Source of the DNA: an uncultured Collinsella sp.
Lineage (GTDB): Bacteria > Actinomycetota > Coriobacteriia > Coriobacteriales > Coriobacteriaceae
Assembly: GCA_900556515.1 (NCBI GenBank)
Contig: USPH01000023.1
Location: forward strand, 1-11,531
Length of the DNA stretch: 11,531 nt
Direction of reading: 5' to 3'
Shown: piece after piece, positions 1 through 7,138 of the stretch
How the letters are laid out: every line of letters starts with the position of its first letter
How positions within the stretch are numbered: the first letter of the stretch is position 1
The notes under the pieces: model-generated
What the model saw: only the letters and a program-made list of their open reading frames with translations
The model's database searches: none
Told to the model about the DNA's origin: nothing
Translations under genes and position numbers: made by a program

Positions 1-382
1 GAATGGCGTACTTGATCTGCTCCTCGGTGGGCTCGGGGTCCTCAGCAATGGGCGCCGCGCCAGCCATGACCATGCCGGGGATGCAAAAACCGCACTGCAC
101 GGCGCCCACGGCACCAAAGGCGTACACAAAGGCCTCGCGCACGTCCTCGGGCAGGCCCTCGACGGTCACGATGTTGCGACCGGCGGCAAGAGCGGTGGTC
201 AGTACGCACGCCTTGACGGCCGCACCGTCCACATGGATGGTGCAGGTGCCGCAAGCGCCTTCGGAGCAGCCATCCTTGGCGGAATGGATATGCAGGTCGT
301 CGCGCAGGTAGCGCAGCAGCGGTTTATTCTCCGTCGTCGTGCGCTCGACGCCGTTAACGGTAAAAGTGAATTCCTGTGCCAT
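1..382 (-). CDS. Molybdenum hydroxylase [2Fe-2S] region, probably selenium-dependent xanthine dehydrogenase (partial)
   Basis: The first 127 residues of an iron-sulfur protein run off the left edge. Residues 1-70 form a plant-type ferredoxin domain with the ligand set C39, C44, C47 (CSEGACGTC) and C59. Residues 75-127 begin the helical [2Fe-2S] domain, with C97 and C100 in AVQCGFCIPGM; the expected CRCTG half lies outside the window. This pair of domains passes electrons from the molybdenum site in xanthine dehydrogenases and aldehyde oxidoreductases. The segments LLRYLRDDL, CSEGACGTC and AVQCGFCIPGMVM resemble the fused selenium-dependent xanthine dehydrogenases (about 850 residues) more than separate XdhC subunits, and the ygfK/ssnA context agrees. 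A stand-alone XdhC-like subunit (about 160 residues) cannot be excluded because the rest is missing. The ATG at 382 is preceded by AAGGGA, which overlaps the end of the upstream ferredoxin gene 12 bp away, indicating one transcript. Confidence 0.85.
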   Translation of the reverse strand, partial: MAQEFTFTVNGVERTTTENKPLLRYLRDDLHIHSAKDGCSEGACGTCTIHVDGAAVKACVLTTALAAGRNIVTVEGLPEDVREAFVYAFGAVGAVQCGFCIPGMVMAGAAPIAEDPEPTEEQIKYAI

Positions 383-394
383 GGTGATTCCCTT

Positions 395-874
395 CTACAC
401 GCCGGCGGCGATGCCGGTGCGGTCGTGGATGGCGCCATGCGGGCAGACGACGGCGCACATGCCGCACGACAGGCAGTCCACGCCGTCGATATGGGCGCAG
501 TTGTCCTCGATGCGGATAGCGCCGGCAGGGCACTTTTTAGCGCACATGCCGCAACCGATGCAGCTCGTGTCGCAGATCTTGCGAGCGATGGCGCCCTTAT
601 CGGTGTTGTTGCAGCGCACCAGAATGTTCTGGTAGCCGGGAACGAAGGCAATCACGCGCTGCGGGCACGCCATGCCGCACAGGCCACAGCCCGTGCACTT
701 GGAGCGATCCACGCGGGCGATGCCATCGACCAGCGCAATGGCACCGTGGGGGCAGGCCGCGACACAGGCACCACAGCCAATGCAGCCTTCGCTGCAGCGG
801 GCGTCGCCGCCTGCGGAAGCACAGCCGCTTCCGCAGGCAACGTAGGCCACGTTATGTTGAATGGATTTGGCCAT
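395..874 (-). CDS. RnfB-like polyferredoxin with four [4Fe-4S] motifs
   Basis: This 159-residue soluble protein carries four CxxCxxCxxxCP motifs: C31/34/37/41, C60/63/66/70, C105/108/111/115 and C134/137/140/144. That is enough for four [4Fe-4S] clusters, and there are further cysteines at 14, 18, 27, 88, 101 and 126. The order of motifs and the linker between the second and third (VRCNN-TDKGAIARKIC) resemble the cytoplasmic ferredoxin domain of RnfB, but no membrane segment or N-terminal RnfB domain is present. It is probably a cytoplasmic electron carrier linking YgfK and the molybdenum hydroxylase to the cell's ferredoxin or NAD(P)H pool; the partner is inferred from position only. It starts 11 bp after the ygfK stop and ends 12 bp before the hydroxylase gene. 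A purine-rich AGGCGAG precedes the ATG at 874. It could equally be listed as a generic 4Fe-4S dicluster protein. Confidence 0.92.
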   Translation of the reverse strand: MAKSIQHNVAYVACGSGCASAGGDARCSEGCIGCGACVAACPHGAIALVDGIARVDRSKCTGCGLCGMACPQRVIAFVPGYQNILVRCNNTDKGAIARKICDTSCIGCGMCAKKCPAGAIRIEDNCAHIDGVDCLSCGMCAVVCPHGAIHDRTGIAAGV

Positions 875-885
875 AAGAGACTCGC

Positions 886-3885
886 CTATTTCTTAAGAAG
901 GTACGAATAGTTGTCGCGCACAGCCCTGATGGTCAGGCGGACGGCCTCGGGAAGACCGGTGTTGACGGCATCGACCGAGACGGTGCGGACCGTGCCGGCG
1001 ACGCGGACCATAAAGTGATCCTCGTCCACGGCCAGGAAGCCCTCGTTCTCGGAGTTCTCCATGTCCTCCTCGCTCCAGAACAGGGTGAGCTTGTCCTTGT
1101 AAGGACGACCCTCCTGGTAGGGGCAGAACACGGCGCAGTTGCCGCACTCGTTGCACATGCCATCGACATGAACGACCTGATGCTTGGCCAGGCCCGGCAC
1201 CTTAATGGCCACGTTGGCGCGGTTGGGGCACACGTCGCAGCAGACCTCGCACACCGAGCCGCAGCCCAGGCAGCGGGTCTTGGTGCAGTTGCGCTTGTCG
1301 CGGCACAGCGACCCCTTGCGCTCGTAGCAGGTGTCCTCGCGGCCAGCCTGCTCGTTGCAGTCGGCGTACTTGTTAAAGTCCACGCCGGCGATGGCGCGGG
1401 CGACCTCGGCGGCGTCGGCAATAGCCTCAACCACGGTGGCAGGACCGCGACGGCAGTCGCCCGCAGCCCAGACGCCCTCAACACCGGTGGAGGTGGCGGC
1501 AAGACGGCCGCGACGGTCGTGCTCGACGCCCGCGGCGTCGTACAGGCTGGCATCGATGCCCTCGCCCACGGCGCAGATCACCGTGGTGGCAGGCAGCTCG
1601 ACGGTCTCGCCCGTGGCGACAGGGCTGCGACGGCCGCTTGCATCCGGCTCGCCAAGCTCCATAACGTCGCAGGTCAGCACGGCGCCGTTGAGTGCCTTGG
1701 GCGCCAGCAGCTCGCAGAACTCAACGCCGTCGGCAAGAGCAAGATCGAGCTCTTCCTCGTCGGCGGGCATCTGCTTCTTGGTGCGGCGATACACCAGGCG
1801 CACGTTCTTCACGCCAGCCAGGCGCTTGGCCACGCGGGCCGCATCCATGGCGGTGTTGCCGGCGCCGATGACTACGACGTCCTCGCCCAGCTCGAGCTTC
1901 TCGCCCTTCTTGGCGGCCTCGAGGAACTCCAGCACGTCGAGCTCGGTACCCTCGCCCAGACCCGCAGAGCCAGGCATCCAGGCACCGGTGGCTACGACCA
2001 CGTCGGTAAAGCCCTGGGCCTTGAGCTCGCCGATGGACTCCACGCGAGCATTAAGTTGCACCTTGGCGCCAAAGGCCAGGCAGAGCTCGGCATCGTGGGA
2101 GATGTCGTCGCTCGCGATACGGAACTCGGGGATCACGTGACGGACCACGCCGCCAAGCGAATCGCGGGCCTCGAAGATGGTGACGGGCACGCCGGCGCGC
2201 GTCAGGAAGAACGCCGTCGCCAGACCGGCAGGGCCGCCGCCGATAACGGCAACGTTGCGCTCGCTGTCGTTGGCGATGGCCTGGGCGCGCAGCTTGGGCA
2301 GCACGGCGGTCATGGCCTCGCGGGCGGCCTTGAGCTTGCTGGCGCGAATCTGGGCGCCCTCGGGCTCGTAGAACGCACGCTCGCAGGCGCGGCCGCAGGG
2401 ATGCGGGCAGATGGCGCCGGTAATGAACGGCAGGGCGTTGCGCTCGATGATGATGTTGAGCGCATCCTCGTAGCGGCCCTCGTCAACAGCCGCCAGATAG
2501 GCGGGAATGTCCTGCTGGATGGGGCAGCTCGTGCGGCACGGCGTGGTAAAGCAGTCGGAAAGCGGGCTCTTGCCGGCGACCTTGCGGTCGGGCAGCGGGC
2601 GCAGCGGCTTCTTGTAGAGCGGGTTGGTGAGCGAGTCGGTCTGGATCGCCGTCACGGCCTCGAGAGAGACACCCGCGAACGGCTTGCCGTCCAGGTCGGT
2701 AAACTCGCCGGCCATCTGGCTAAAGCGCTCGTAGCCACCGGGCTTGAGCACATCGGTCGCCAGGGTAACGGGCCAAATACCGGCGTCATACAGGGCGCGG
2801 ATGTTGTAGACCGTGGCGCCGCCGGAGTAGCTGATGCGCAGTTTGCCATCGAACTGCTCGGTAATGCGACGGGCAGCCTCGATGGTCAGCGAGAACAGCG
2901 AACGGCCGGACATGTACATCTCGGTGGAGGGCAGCTCGTTTCTCGTCACGTCGACGGGGAACGTGTTGGTGAGCTTGACGCCAAACTCCAGGCCGCGCTC
3001 GGCGCACAGGGCAATCAGGCGCTCGAACATAGGCACGGCATCGGCCCACTGCAAATCCTCGCGGAAGTGCGTGTCATCGAAGACGATGTAGTCAAAGCCC
3101 AGCTCGTTGAGACGCTGACGTGCAAACTCATAGCCCAGCAGCGTGGGGTTGCACTTGATGTAGGTGTTGAGGCCCTTCTCGGTGATCAGATAGGTCGCGA
3201 TGCGCTCGATCTCCGCCGGCGGGCAGCCATGCAGCGTGGACTCGGTAATGGAGTTGGAGACGCGCGCCGGGATGGACTCGACAAACGCGGCATCGACATT
3301 CTCAAACTTGTCCAGGTTAGCGAGCGCCCACGTGCGGCACTCGTTCCAAACCTCGGAGCCGCTGGCGTCCTTCATGCCCTCAATGTACGCATCGACCTTG
3401 GGGCTCTTGATGCCCTCGAGGTCATAACCCACGGACATGTTGAAGACAAAACCATCCGGGCTGCCCAGGCCGTACTCGCGAGCGATGAGGTGGCAGGCAA
3501 ACCATGCCTTCACGTACTCGGCAAAGGCCTGCGGAACCTCGAGCTCGGTCGACCACTCGCAGTTGTAGCACTCGTCCTGCGCCACGATGCAGGGCTTGTT
3601 CACACACTTGGAGAGCTCCTCGCCGTCCATAACCTGAACGGTCTTGAGCTCAAAGAAGCGGGAACCGGCCACGTAGGATGCCACGATGTTCTGGGCCAGC
3701 TGCGTATTGGGACCGGCGGCCGGGCCAAACGGAGTCTCGATGCGCTCGTCAAAAATGGGAAGCGCGCCCTCCTGGTTGGTCGTGACCATCTTGCGCACGC
3801 CAAAGACGGCGCCCTGAGTCTTGTGCTCCTCGATGATCCAGTTCATCAGCTGCGAAAACGGGATCGGCCTCATGATGTCGCTCAT
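886..3885 (-). CDS. ygfK: YgfK, putative selenate reductase/purine-catabolism Fe-S flavoprotein
   Basis: This 999-residue protein is close in length to E. coli YgfK (about 1030). Residues 1-440 form a dihydropyrimidine-dehydrogenase-like barrel region. A GltD/DPD-type Fe-S segment follows, with C445, C450, C454 (CFTTPCRTSC) and C493, C497, C501 (CPHPCGRAC). Next come an FAD-binding Rossmann motif GGGPAG (549-554), a second nucleotide-binding fold with GAGNTAMD from 674, and the closing FAD motif AAGDC (807-811). The tail is very cysteine-rich: C872-LGC-GSVC-EVCC-DVC886 and C911-NEC-GNC-AVFC921. The family is annotated as a putative selenate reductase subunit, and in gut bacteria and E. coli it belongs to the anaerobic purine/urate gene cluster. 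It probably moves electrons between NAD(P)H, ferredoxin and the molybdenum hydroxylase; the true substrate is unknown. The start at 3885 is chosen for its Shine-Dalgarno AGAGGAG and the typical N-terminus MSDIMRPIPF. An upstream ATG at 4008 would add 41 arginine-rich residues and lacks a ribosome site. Confidence 0.93.
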   Translation of the reverse strand: MSDIMRPIPFSQLMNWIIEEHKTQGAVFGVRKMVTTNQEGALPIFDERIETPFGPAAGPNTQLAQNIVASYVAGSRFFELKTVQVMDGEELSKCVNKPCIVAQDECYNCEWSTELEVPQAFAEYVKAWFACHLIAREYGLGSPDGFVFNMSVGYDLEGIKSPKVDAYIEGMKDASGSEVWNECRTWALANLDKFENVDAAFVESIPARVSNSITESTLHGCPPAEIERIATYLITEKGLNTYIKCNPTLLGYEFARQRLNELGFDYIVFDDTHFREDLQWADAVPMFERLIALCAERGLEFGVKLTNTFPVDVTRNELPSTEMYMSGRSLFSLTIEAARRITEQFDGKLRISYSGGATVYNIRALYDAGIWPVTLATDVLKPGGYERFSQMAGEFTDLDGKPFAGVSLEAVTAIQTDSLTNPLYKKPLRPLPDRKVAGKSPLSDCFTTPCRTSCPIQQDIPAYLAAVDEGRYEDALNIIIERNALPFITGAICPHPCGRACERAFYEPEGAQIRASKLKAAREAMTAVLPKLRAQAIANDSERNVAVIGGGPAGLATAFFLTRAGVPVTIFEARDSLGGVVRHVIPEFRIASDDISHDAELCLAFGAKVQLNARVESIGELKAQGFTDVVVATGAWMPGSAGLGEGTELDVLEFLEAAKKGEKLELGEDVVVIGAGNTAMDAARVAKRLAGVKNVRLVYRRTKKQMPADEEELDLALADGVEFCELLAPKALNGAVLTCDVMELGEPDASGRRSPVATGETVELPATTVICAVGEGIDASLYDAAGVEHDRRGRLAATSTGVEGVWAAGDCRRGPATVVEAIADAAEVARAIAGVDFNKYADCNEQAGREDTCYERKGSLCRDKRNCTKTRCLGCGSVCEVCCDVCPNRANVAIKVPGLAKHQVVHVDGMCNECGNCAVFCPYQEGRPYKDKLTLFWSEEDMENSENEGFLAVDEDHFMVRVAGTVRTVSVDAVNTGLPEAVRLTIRAVRDNYSYLLKK

Positions 3886-4033
3886 AATGAGCTCCTCTCT
3901 GTAACGCCCGGCGAGACCGCGCGACGGGCGCAAATACGGTGTAGCGCTAGCACAGCGCCGGCGACCCCGCGGAGGCCGCCTATACGCGCGTCGAACGCGG
4001 CGAAACATCCGACGCGCGTGAATCTACTTGTAA
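3886..4033 (-). other. ssnA-ygfK intercistronic gap with stem-loops
   Basis: This 148-bp GC-rich gap contains a perfect 10-bp inverted repeat (arms 3984-3993 and 4010-4019, 16-nt loop) starting 14 nt after the ssnA stop on the transcript. It also holds an 8-bp palindrome TAGCGCTA (3942-3949) and a 6-bp stem CGCCCG/CGGGCG (3905-3910 and 3925-3930) just upstream of the ygfK ribosome site. None is followed by a U-tract, so I read them as mRNA-stability or partial-attenuation structures rather than classic terminators. I see no convincing internal promoter. Confidence 0.5.
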
Positions 4034-5389
4034 TTAGTAGGTGCGTTCGTTGAGCGTGCTCCAGAGCTTCTTGGACTCAGCCATGGTCCACGCGTTGATC
4101 TTGTCCTCATCAATGCCAACGAACTCGCGATCCTTGTACAGGACGCGGCCGTTGATGATGGTGGTGCGGCAGTTTTTACCCATCATGCCAAAGAGCATGT
4201 GGCCGTCGATGTTCTCCTCGCTCAGCGGCGTAAAGGGCTTGTAGTCCATGACGATGACGTCGGCGGCAGCGCCGGCCTCGAGCACGCCGAGCTTGCGATC
4301 GAAGTACTTGCTCGCCATCTTGGCGTTGTTCTCGAACAGCATGGTCATGGCCTCGCACCAGCCCACGTTGGGCATGGCGGCGTTGTGGCGCTGAATGATC
4401 AGGAAGACCTTAAGGCTCTCGAGCATATCGTGGGTGTAGGCATCGGTGCCCATGCACACGGGAATACCGCGGCGGAAGAACTCGAGCACGGGGGCGCAGC
4501 CCACGGCGTTGCCCATATTGGATTCGGGGTTGTTGACGAGCCAGGTGCCGGACTCCTTGACGATATCCATCTCGGCAGGCGTCACGTGGATGCAGTGGCC
4601 GAGCATGGTGTCGGGACCCAGCAGGTTGTGCTGCAGCAGGCGCTCGACGGGACTGATACCGCCGCGGTTGAGGCGGGAATCCCACACATCGTTCATGCCC
4701 TCGCACACGTGGATGTGGAAGCCGGTCAGGCCGTTGTTGGCCTCGGCCATCTTGTCCATGGTCTCGTCCGACAGCGTAAAGGTGGCGTGACCGCCAAACA
4801 TGGCGGCGATCATGTGGTTATCGTTATCGCGACGCTCCTTGGCGGCCCACTGGGCAAACTCGGCGTTCTCGGCAATGGCCTGGTCGCATTTTTCCTGGCC
4901 GCGGCGATCGGAGACCTCGTAGCACAGGCACGAACGCATGCCCAGCTCCTGAGCTGCATCCTTAATGGTAAAGAGGCTGCCCGGGATCTCGCAGAAGCTC
5001 GCGTGGTGATCGAAGATCGTGGTAACGCCATCGCGGATGGAATCCAGAATCGTGGCATAGGCGCTGGCCTTGGTGCCGTCGAGTGTCAGGTTGTCGTCGA
5101 TCTTCCACCACTGCTGCTCAAGATTCTCCAGGAAGTTGGTGGGGTTGCAGCCCTTAATGGCAAGGCCGCGGGCCAGACCCGAGTAGATGTGGGTGTGGCA
5201 GTTGATGAGTCCGGGCATGATGAGGTTGCCCTGGGCGTCGACGTACTCGGCATCCGGGTACTTGGCCTTGAGCTCGCGCTCGGGGCCCACTTCGACGATC
5301 GTATCTCCGTCAATAGCGACTGCACCGTTGGGAATGAACGGAGTCTGAGCGTTGCGGGTAAAGACGGAACCGTTAGCGACCAGAAGCAT
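4034..5389 (-). CDS. ssnA: SsnA-type metal-dependent aminohydrolase
   Basis: This 451-residue amidohydrolase-superfamily protein is full length for SsnA. It has the N-terminal beta domain, then H65-T-H67 in NCHTHIYSGL, the paired histidines 128-129 in DHHAS, H227 and E230 in FHIHVCEG, H265/H268 in GHCIHV and D316 in MGTDAY. These are the metal and catalytic positions of the guanine-deaminase/chlorohydrolase group. Family members hydrolytically deaminate or open nitrogen heterocycles in the cytoplasm. SsnA occurs with YgfK and selenium-dependent xanthine dehydrogenase and is implicated in anaerobic purine/urate breakdown, but its exact substrate is not visible from sequence. The ATG at 5389 has a well-placed AAGGGAG. 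The alternative ATG at 5407 has no ribosome site and would put that motif inside the gene. It lies between the permease (197 bp upstream) and ygfK (148 bp downstream), all on the same strand. Confidence 0.93.
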   Translation of the reverse strand: MLLVANGSVFTRNAQTPFIPNGAVAIDGDTIVEVGPERELKAKYPDAEYVDAQGNLIMPGLINCHTHIYSGLARGLAIKGCNPTNFLENLEQQWWKIDDNLTLDGTKASAYATILDSIRDGVTTIFDHHASFCEIPGSLFTIKDAAQELGMRSCLCYEVSDRRGQEKCDQAIAENAEFAQWAAKERRDNDNHMIAAMFGGHATFTLSDETMDKMAEANNGLTGFHIHVCEGMNDVWDSRLNRGGISPVERLLQHNLLGPDTMLGHCIHVTPAEMDIVKESGTWLVNNPESNMGNAVGCAPVLEFFRRGIPVCMGTDAYTHDMLESLKVFLIIQRHNAAMPNVGWCEAMTMLFENNAKMASKYFDRKLGVLEAGAAADVIVMDYKPFTPLSEENIDGHMLFGMMGKNCRTTIINGRVLYKDREFVGIDEDKINAWTMAESKKLWSTLNERTY

Positions 5390-5586
5390 AAATGCTCCCT
5401 TCAACATCAGAGGCGGGGTTTGACACCTCTGACATGGCGGAAGTGCGAAGCGCCGGCCTACACCGGAAACGGGCCCTCTCCCGTCAACGCTTCACCAAAG
5501 GGACAAGCCCTTTGAAGTGCGGCTTGGTGCCGCATGGCGCCGGCGGACGAGGCGATGCGTCCGCCGGCGAATAGCACCGAAATTGG
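5390..5586 (-). other. permease-ssnA intercistronic gap with five tandem stem-loops
   Basis: This 197-bp gap holds five hairpins in a row. In transcript order they are CGCCGGCGGAC/GTCCGCCGGCG (5538-5548 with 5559-5569), TGCGGC/GCCGCA (5518-5523 with 5529-5534), CAAAGGG/CCCTTTG (5496-5502 with 5508-5514), ACGGG/CCCGT (5469-5473 with 5480-5484) and TCAGAGG/CCTCTGA (5407-5413 with 5426-5432). The last sits immediately before the ssnA ribosome site. All stems are perfect on reading, and none has a U-run. Likely roles are partial termination or RNA processing that sets the permease-to-enzyme ratio (inference). Confidence 0.55.
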
Positions 5587-6981
5587 TTACTTCTTGCTCT
5601 CGGGCAGGACCAGATTCACAGCGGCATCCTTGGCGGCATCGATGTGCTGAGCCACGACCGGCGTCTGCGGAAGGATCAGGTTGAGCACGATGGCCATGAT
5701 GGCGGTGGGGGTTACGGCGTTGGAGCCGATGACGGTGGACACCCAGGTGGGCATGCCCTCGCCGGCAAGGCAACCGCTGGCCATCCAGATACCCAAGCCA
5801 AAGACAACGGAGGTGCCGACGATGGTGGTGGTGCGCTGCGTGAGGCCCTCGCGGGTGAACATGCGCACACCGTTCATGGTGATGGTGCCAAAGACGCCGA
5901 CGGTCGCGCCGCCGATGACGGGCTGCGGGATAGCGGAAAGGACGGCAGAGAGCTGCGGGAACAGACCGGCGATGGCAAAGACGGCCGCGATGATCACAAA
6001 GACCCACTTGTTAACGACCTTGTTGGAGCAGATGATGCCCACGTTCTGGCCAAGGGCGCTGGTGGGAAGACCGCCCAGCAGGCCGCCGACCATAGAGGTG
6101 AGGCCCTGGGACACGATAGCGCCGGAGAGCTCGCGCTCGGTGGGCATACGGTCGATGGAGCCCAGGCAGGCGGCGGAGACGTCACCGATAACCTGGATGG
6201 CAACCATGGGGAACACGACGGCGAGGGTAATGCAGACCTCGGGATCAAACTCGAGCGCGTAGGGCATGAGCTTGGGAAGAGCGAAGACCTGAGCGGTGGC
6301 GACGCTGGAGAAGTCGATCATGCCAAAGGGGATCGAAACGATCATGCCAACGATCATGCCAAAGAACACGGATCCCAGCTTGAGCGTGCCCTTGCCAAAG
6401 TTGGCGAGCGCAAAGACCACGGCGAAGGTGATAAGAGCGACGCACCATGCCTGCGGGGTGCCCCACAACGGCGTGCCCATGCCACCGGCCATGTATTTGA
6501 CGGCCGTGGGATAGAGAGAGACACCAATGGAGAAGATGACCGTGCCGGTCACGACGGGCGGGAACAGCCACTTAATCTTGCTGTAGGCCAGACCAAAGAG
6601 GACCGCGACGGCACCGCCAACGATCTCGCCGCCCAGCAGCGCGCCAAAACTAAAGCCCGAGGCGCCCATGGCCTGAAGGGCCGGCAGGAACGCGAACGAA
6701 ACGCCCATGACGATGGGCAGGCCGCCGCCAATGCGACGGAAGGGAGCGAAGGCCTGAAGGGCCGTGTCGATCGCCGAAAGAATGAGTGCAACCTGAATGA
6801 TGTCGGTGCTCTGCTGGCTATTAAAGCCGTAGACGCCGGCCATGATGACCGCCGGGGTAATGATGCCGGCAAACGATGCCAGTACATGCTGAAGGGCACA
6901 CGGGATCATTTCCTTAACGGGCGGCATGCCTTCGCGAGTGAACAGGGCTTCAGTGCCGTTCGTAACCGTCTCCTGGGTCAT
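5587..6981 (-). CDS. NCS2 family uracil/xanthine (purine) permease
   Basis: This 464-residue, strongly hydrophobic protein has about 12-14 membrane segments, the usual size and layout of NCS2/NAT transporters. The family signature IPQPVIGG...FGTITMNG lies at 351-371, and the substrate-site QNVG motif at 312-315 (ALGQNVGII) is of the type seen in xanthine and urate carriers rather than uracil carriers. It probably imports xanthine, urate or a related purine by proton symport at the cytoplasmic membrane, feeding the enzymes encoded downstream. The TM8 site, where most family members have a glutamate, appears to be glutamine here (Q263 in QVIGDVSA). It is the first gene of the minus-strand block and directly follows the divergent control region. 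The ATG at 6981 is preceded by GGTGG about 4 nt away and GAGGAT further up; an upstream ATG at 7068 lies inside the AT-rich leader and lacks a ribosome site. Confidence 0.93.
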   Translation of the reverse strand: MTQETVTNGTEALFTREGMPPVKEMIPCALQHVLASFAGIITPAVIMAGVYGFNSQQSTDIIQVALILSAIDTALQAFAPFRRIGGGLPIVMGVSFAFLPALQAMGASGFSFGALLGGEIVGGAVAVLFGLAYSKIKWLFPPVVTGTVIFSIGVSLYPTAVKYMAGGMGTPLWGTPQAWCVALITFAVVFALANFGKGTLKLGSVFFGMIVGMIVSIPFGMIDFSSVATAQVFALPKLMPYALEFDPEVCITLAVVFPMVAIQVIGDVSAACLGSIDRMPTERELSGAIVSQGLTSMVGGLLGGLPTSALGQNVGIICSNKVVNKWVFVIIAAVFAIAGLFPQLSAVLSAIPQPVIGGATVGVFGTITMNGVRMFTREGLTQRTTTIVGTSVVFGLGIWMASGCLAGEGMPTWVSTVIGSNAVTPTAIMAIVLNLILPQTPVVAQHIDAAKDAAVNLVLPESKK

Positions 6982-7068
6982 TTGACCACCAATCCTCGAA
7001 ATAGTTGTTTTCGCATCTAACGCTCTATTGTGACGCAGTGCGGGGTTGAGGTTGTGCCTTCGTTGCAT

Positions 7069-7097
7069 ATCGTATTAAAGATGATTCTCATTCTCAA
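7069..7097 (-). promoter_or_regulatory. Probable sigma70-type promoter of the permease operon
   Basis: On the minus strand, TTGAGA (7092-7097) and TACGAT (7069-7074) are separated by exactly 17 bp. This predicts a transcript start near 7062 and a leader of about 80 nt before the permease ATG. Both hexamers match the consensus at four or five of six positions, and the site lies in the AT-rich divergent gap where a promoter is expected. Confidence 0.55.
7077..7095 (-). promoter_or_regulatory. Fur-box-like sequence overlapping the permease promoter
   Basis: Read on the minus strand, GAGAATGAGAATCATCTTT matches the classical Fur consensus GATAATGATAATCATTATC at 14 of 19 positions by hand count. 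It covers the -35/-10 spacer and part of the -35, a typical repressor position. The binding protein is not known here; other Fur-family members such as PerR or Zur are possible, and an AT-rich chance match cannot be excluded. Confidence 0.3.
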
Positions 7098-7110
7098 TAA
7101 TAATTTTTTG

Positions 7111-7138
7111 TTATCAGACTATTCTTCAGCTGAGATAA
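7111..7138. promoter_or_regulatory. Inverted repeat, possible activator site upstream of the permease promoter
   Basis: TTATCAG (7111-7117) and CTGAGATAA (7130-7138) form an inverted repeat with one extra base in the right arm. Its centre lies about 62 bp upstream of the predicted permease transcript start, a common activator position. It may bind the neighbouring YheO/DauR-type regulator, but this is inference only. Confidence 0.3.

Noticed and set aside
3886..4008. Upstream ATG extending YgfK by 41 residues
   Set aside because: The extension is arginine-rich, unlike the family, has no ribosome site and overlaps hairpin-forming intercistronic sequence, while 3885 has a good AGAGGAG.
1015..4053. 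Open frame of about 1,000 codons on the plus strand opposite ygfK
   Set aside because: It is a GC-driven shadow: composition is alanine/glycine/histidine-rich with no recognisable domain, and the minus strand encodes a complete YgfK.
5390..5407. Earlier ATG for SsnA
   Set aside because: No ribosome site before it, and the AAGGGAG belonging to the ATG at 5389 would be inside the coding region.
5538..5569. Intrinsic terminator after the permease gene
   Set aside because: The 11-bp stem is strong but no U-tract follows on either strand, so it is listed as an intercistronic hairpin.
6982..7068. Possible purine riboswitch in the permease leader
   Set aside because: I looked for the conserved junction and loop sequences of the purine aptamer on the minus strand and did not find them; only a weak 5-bp stem is present.
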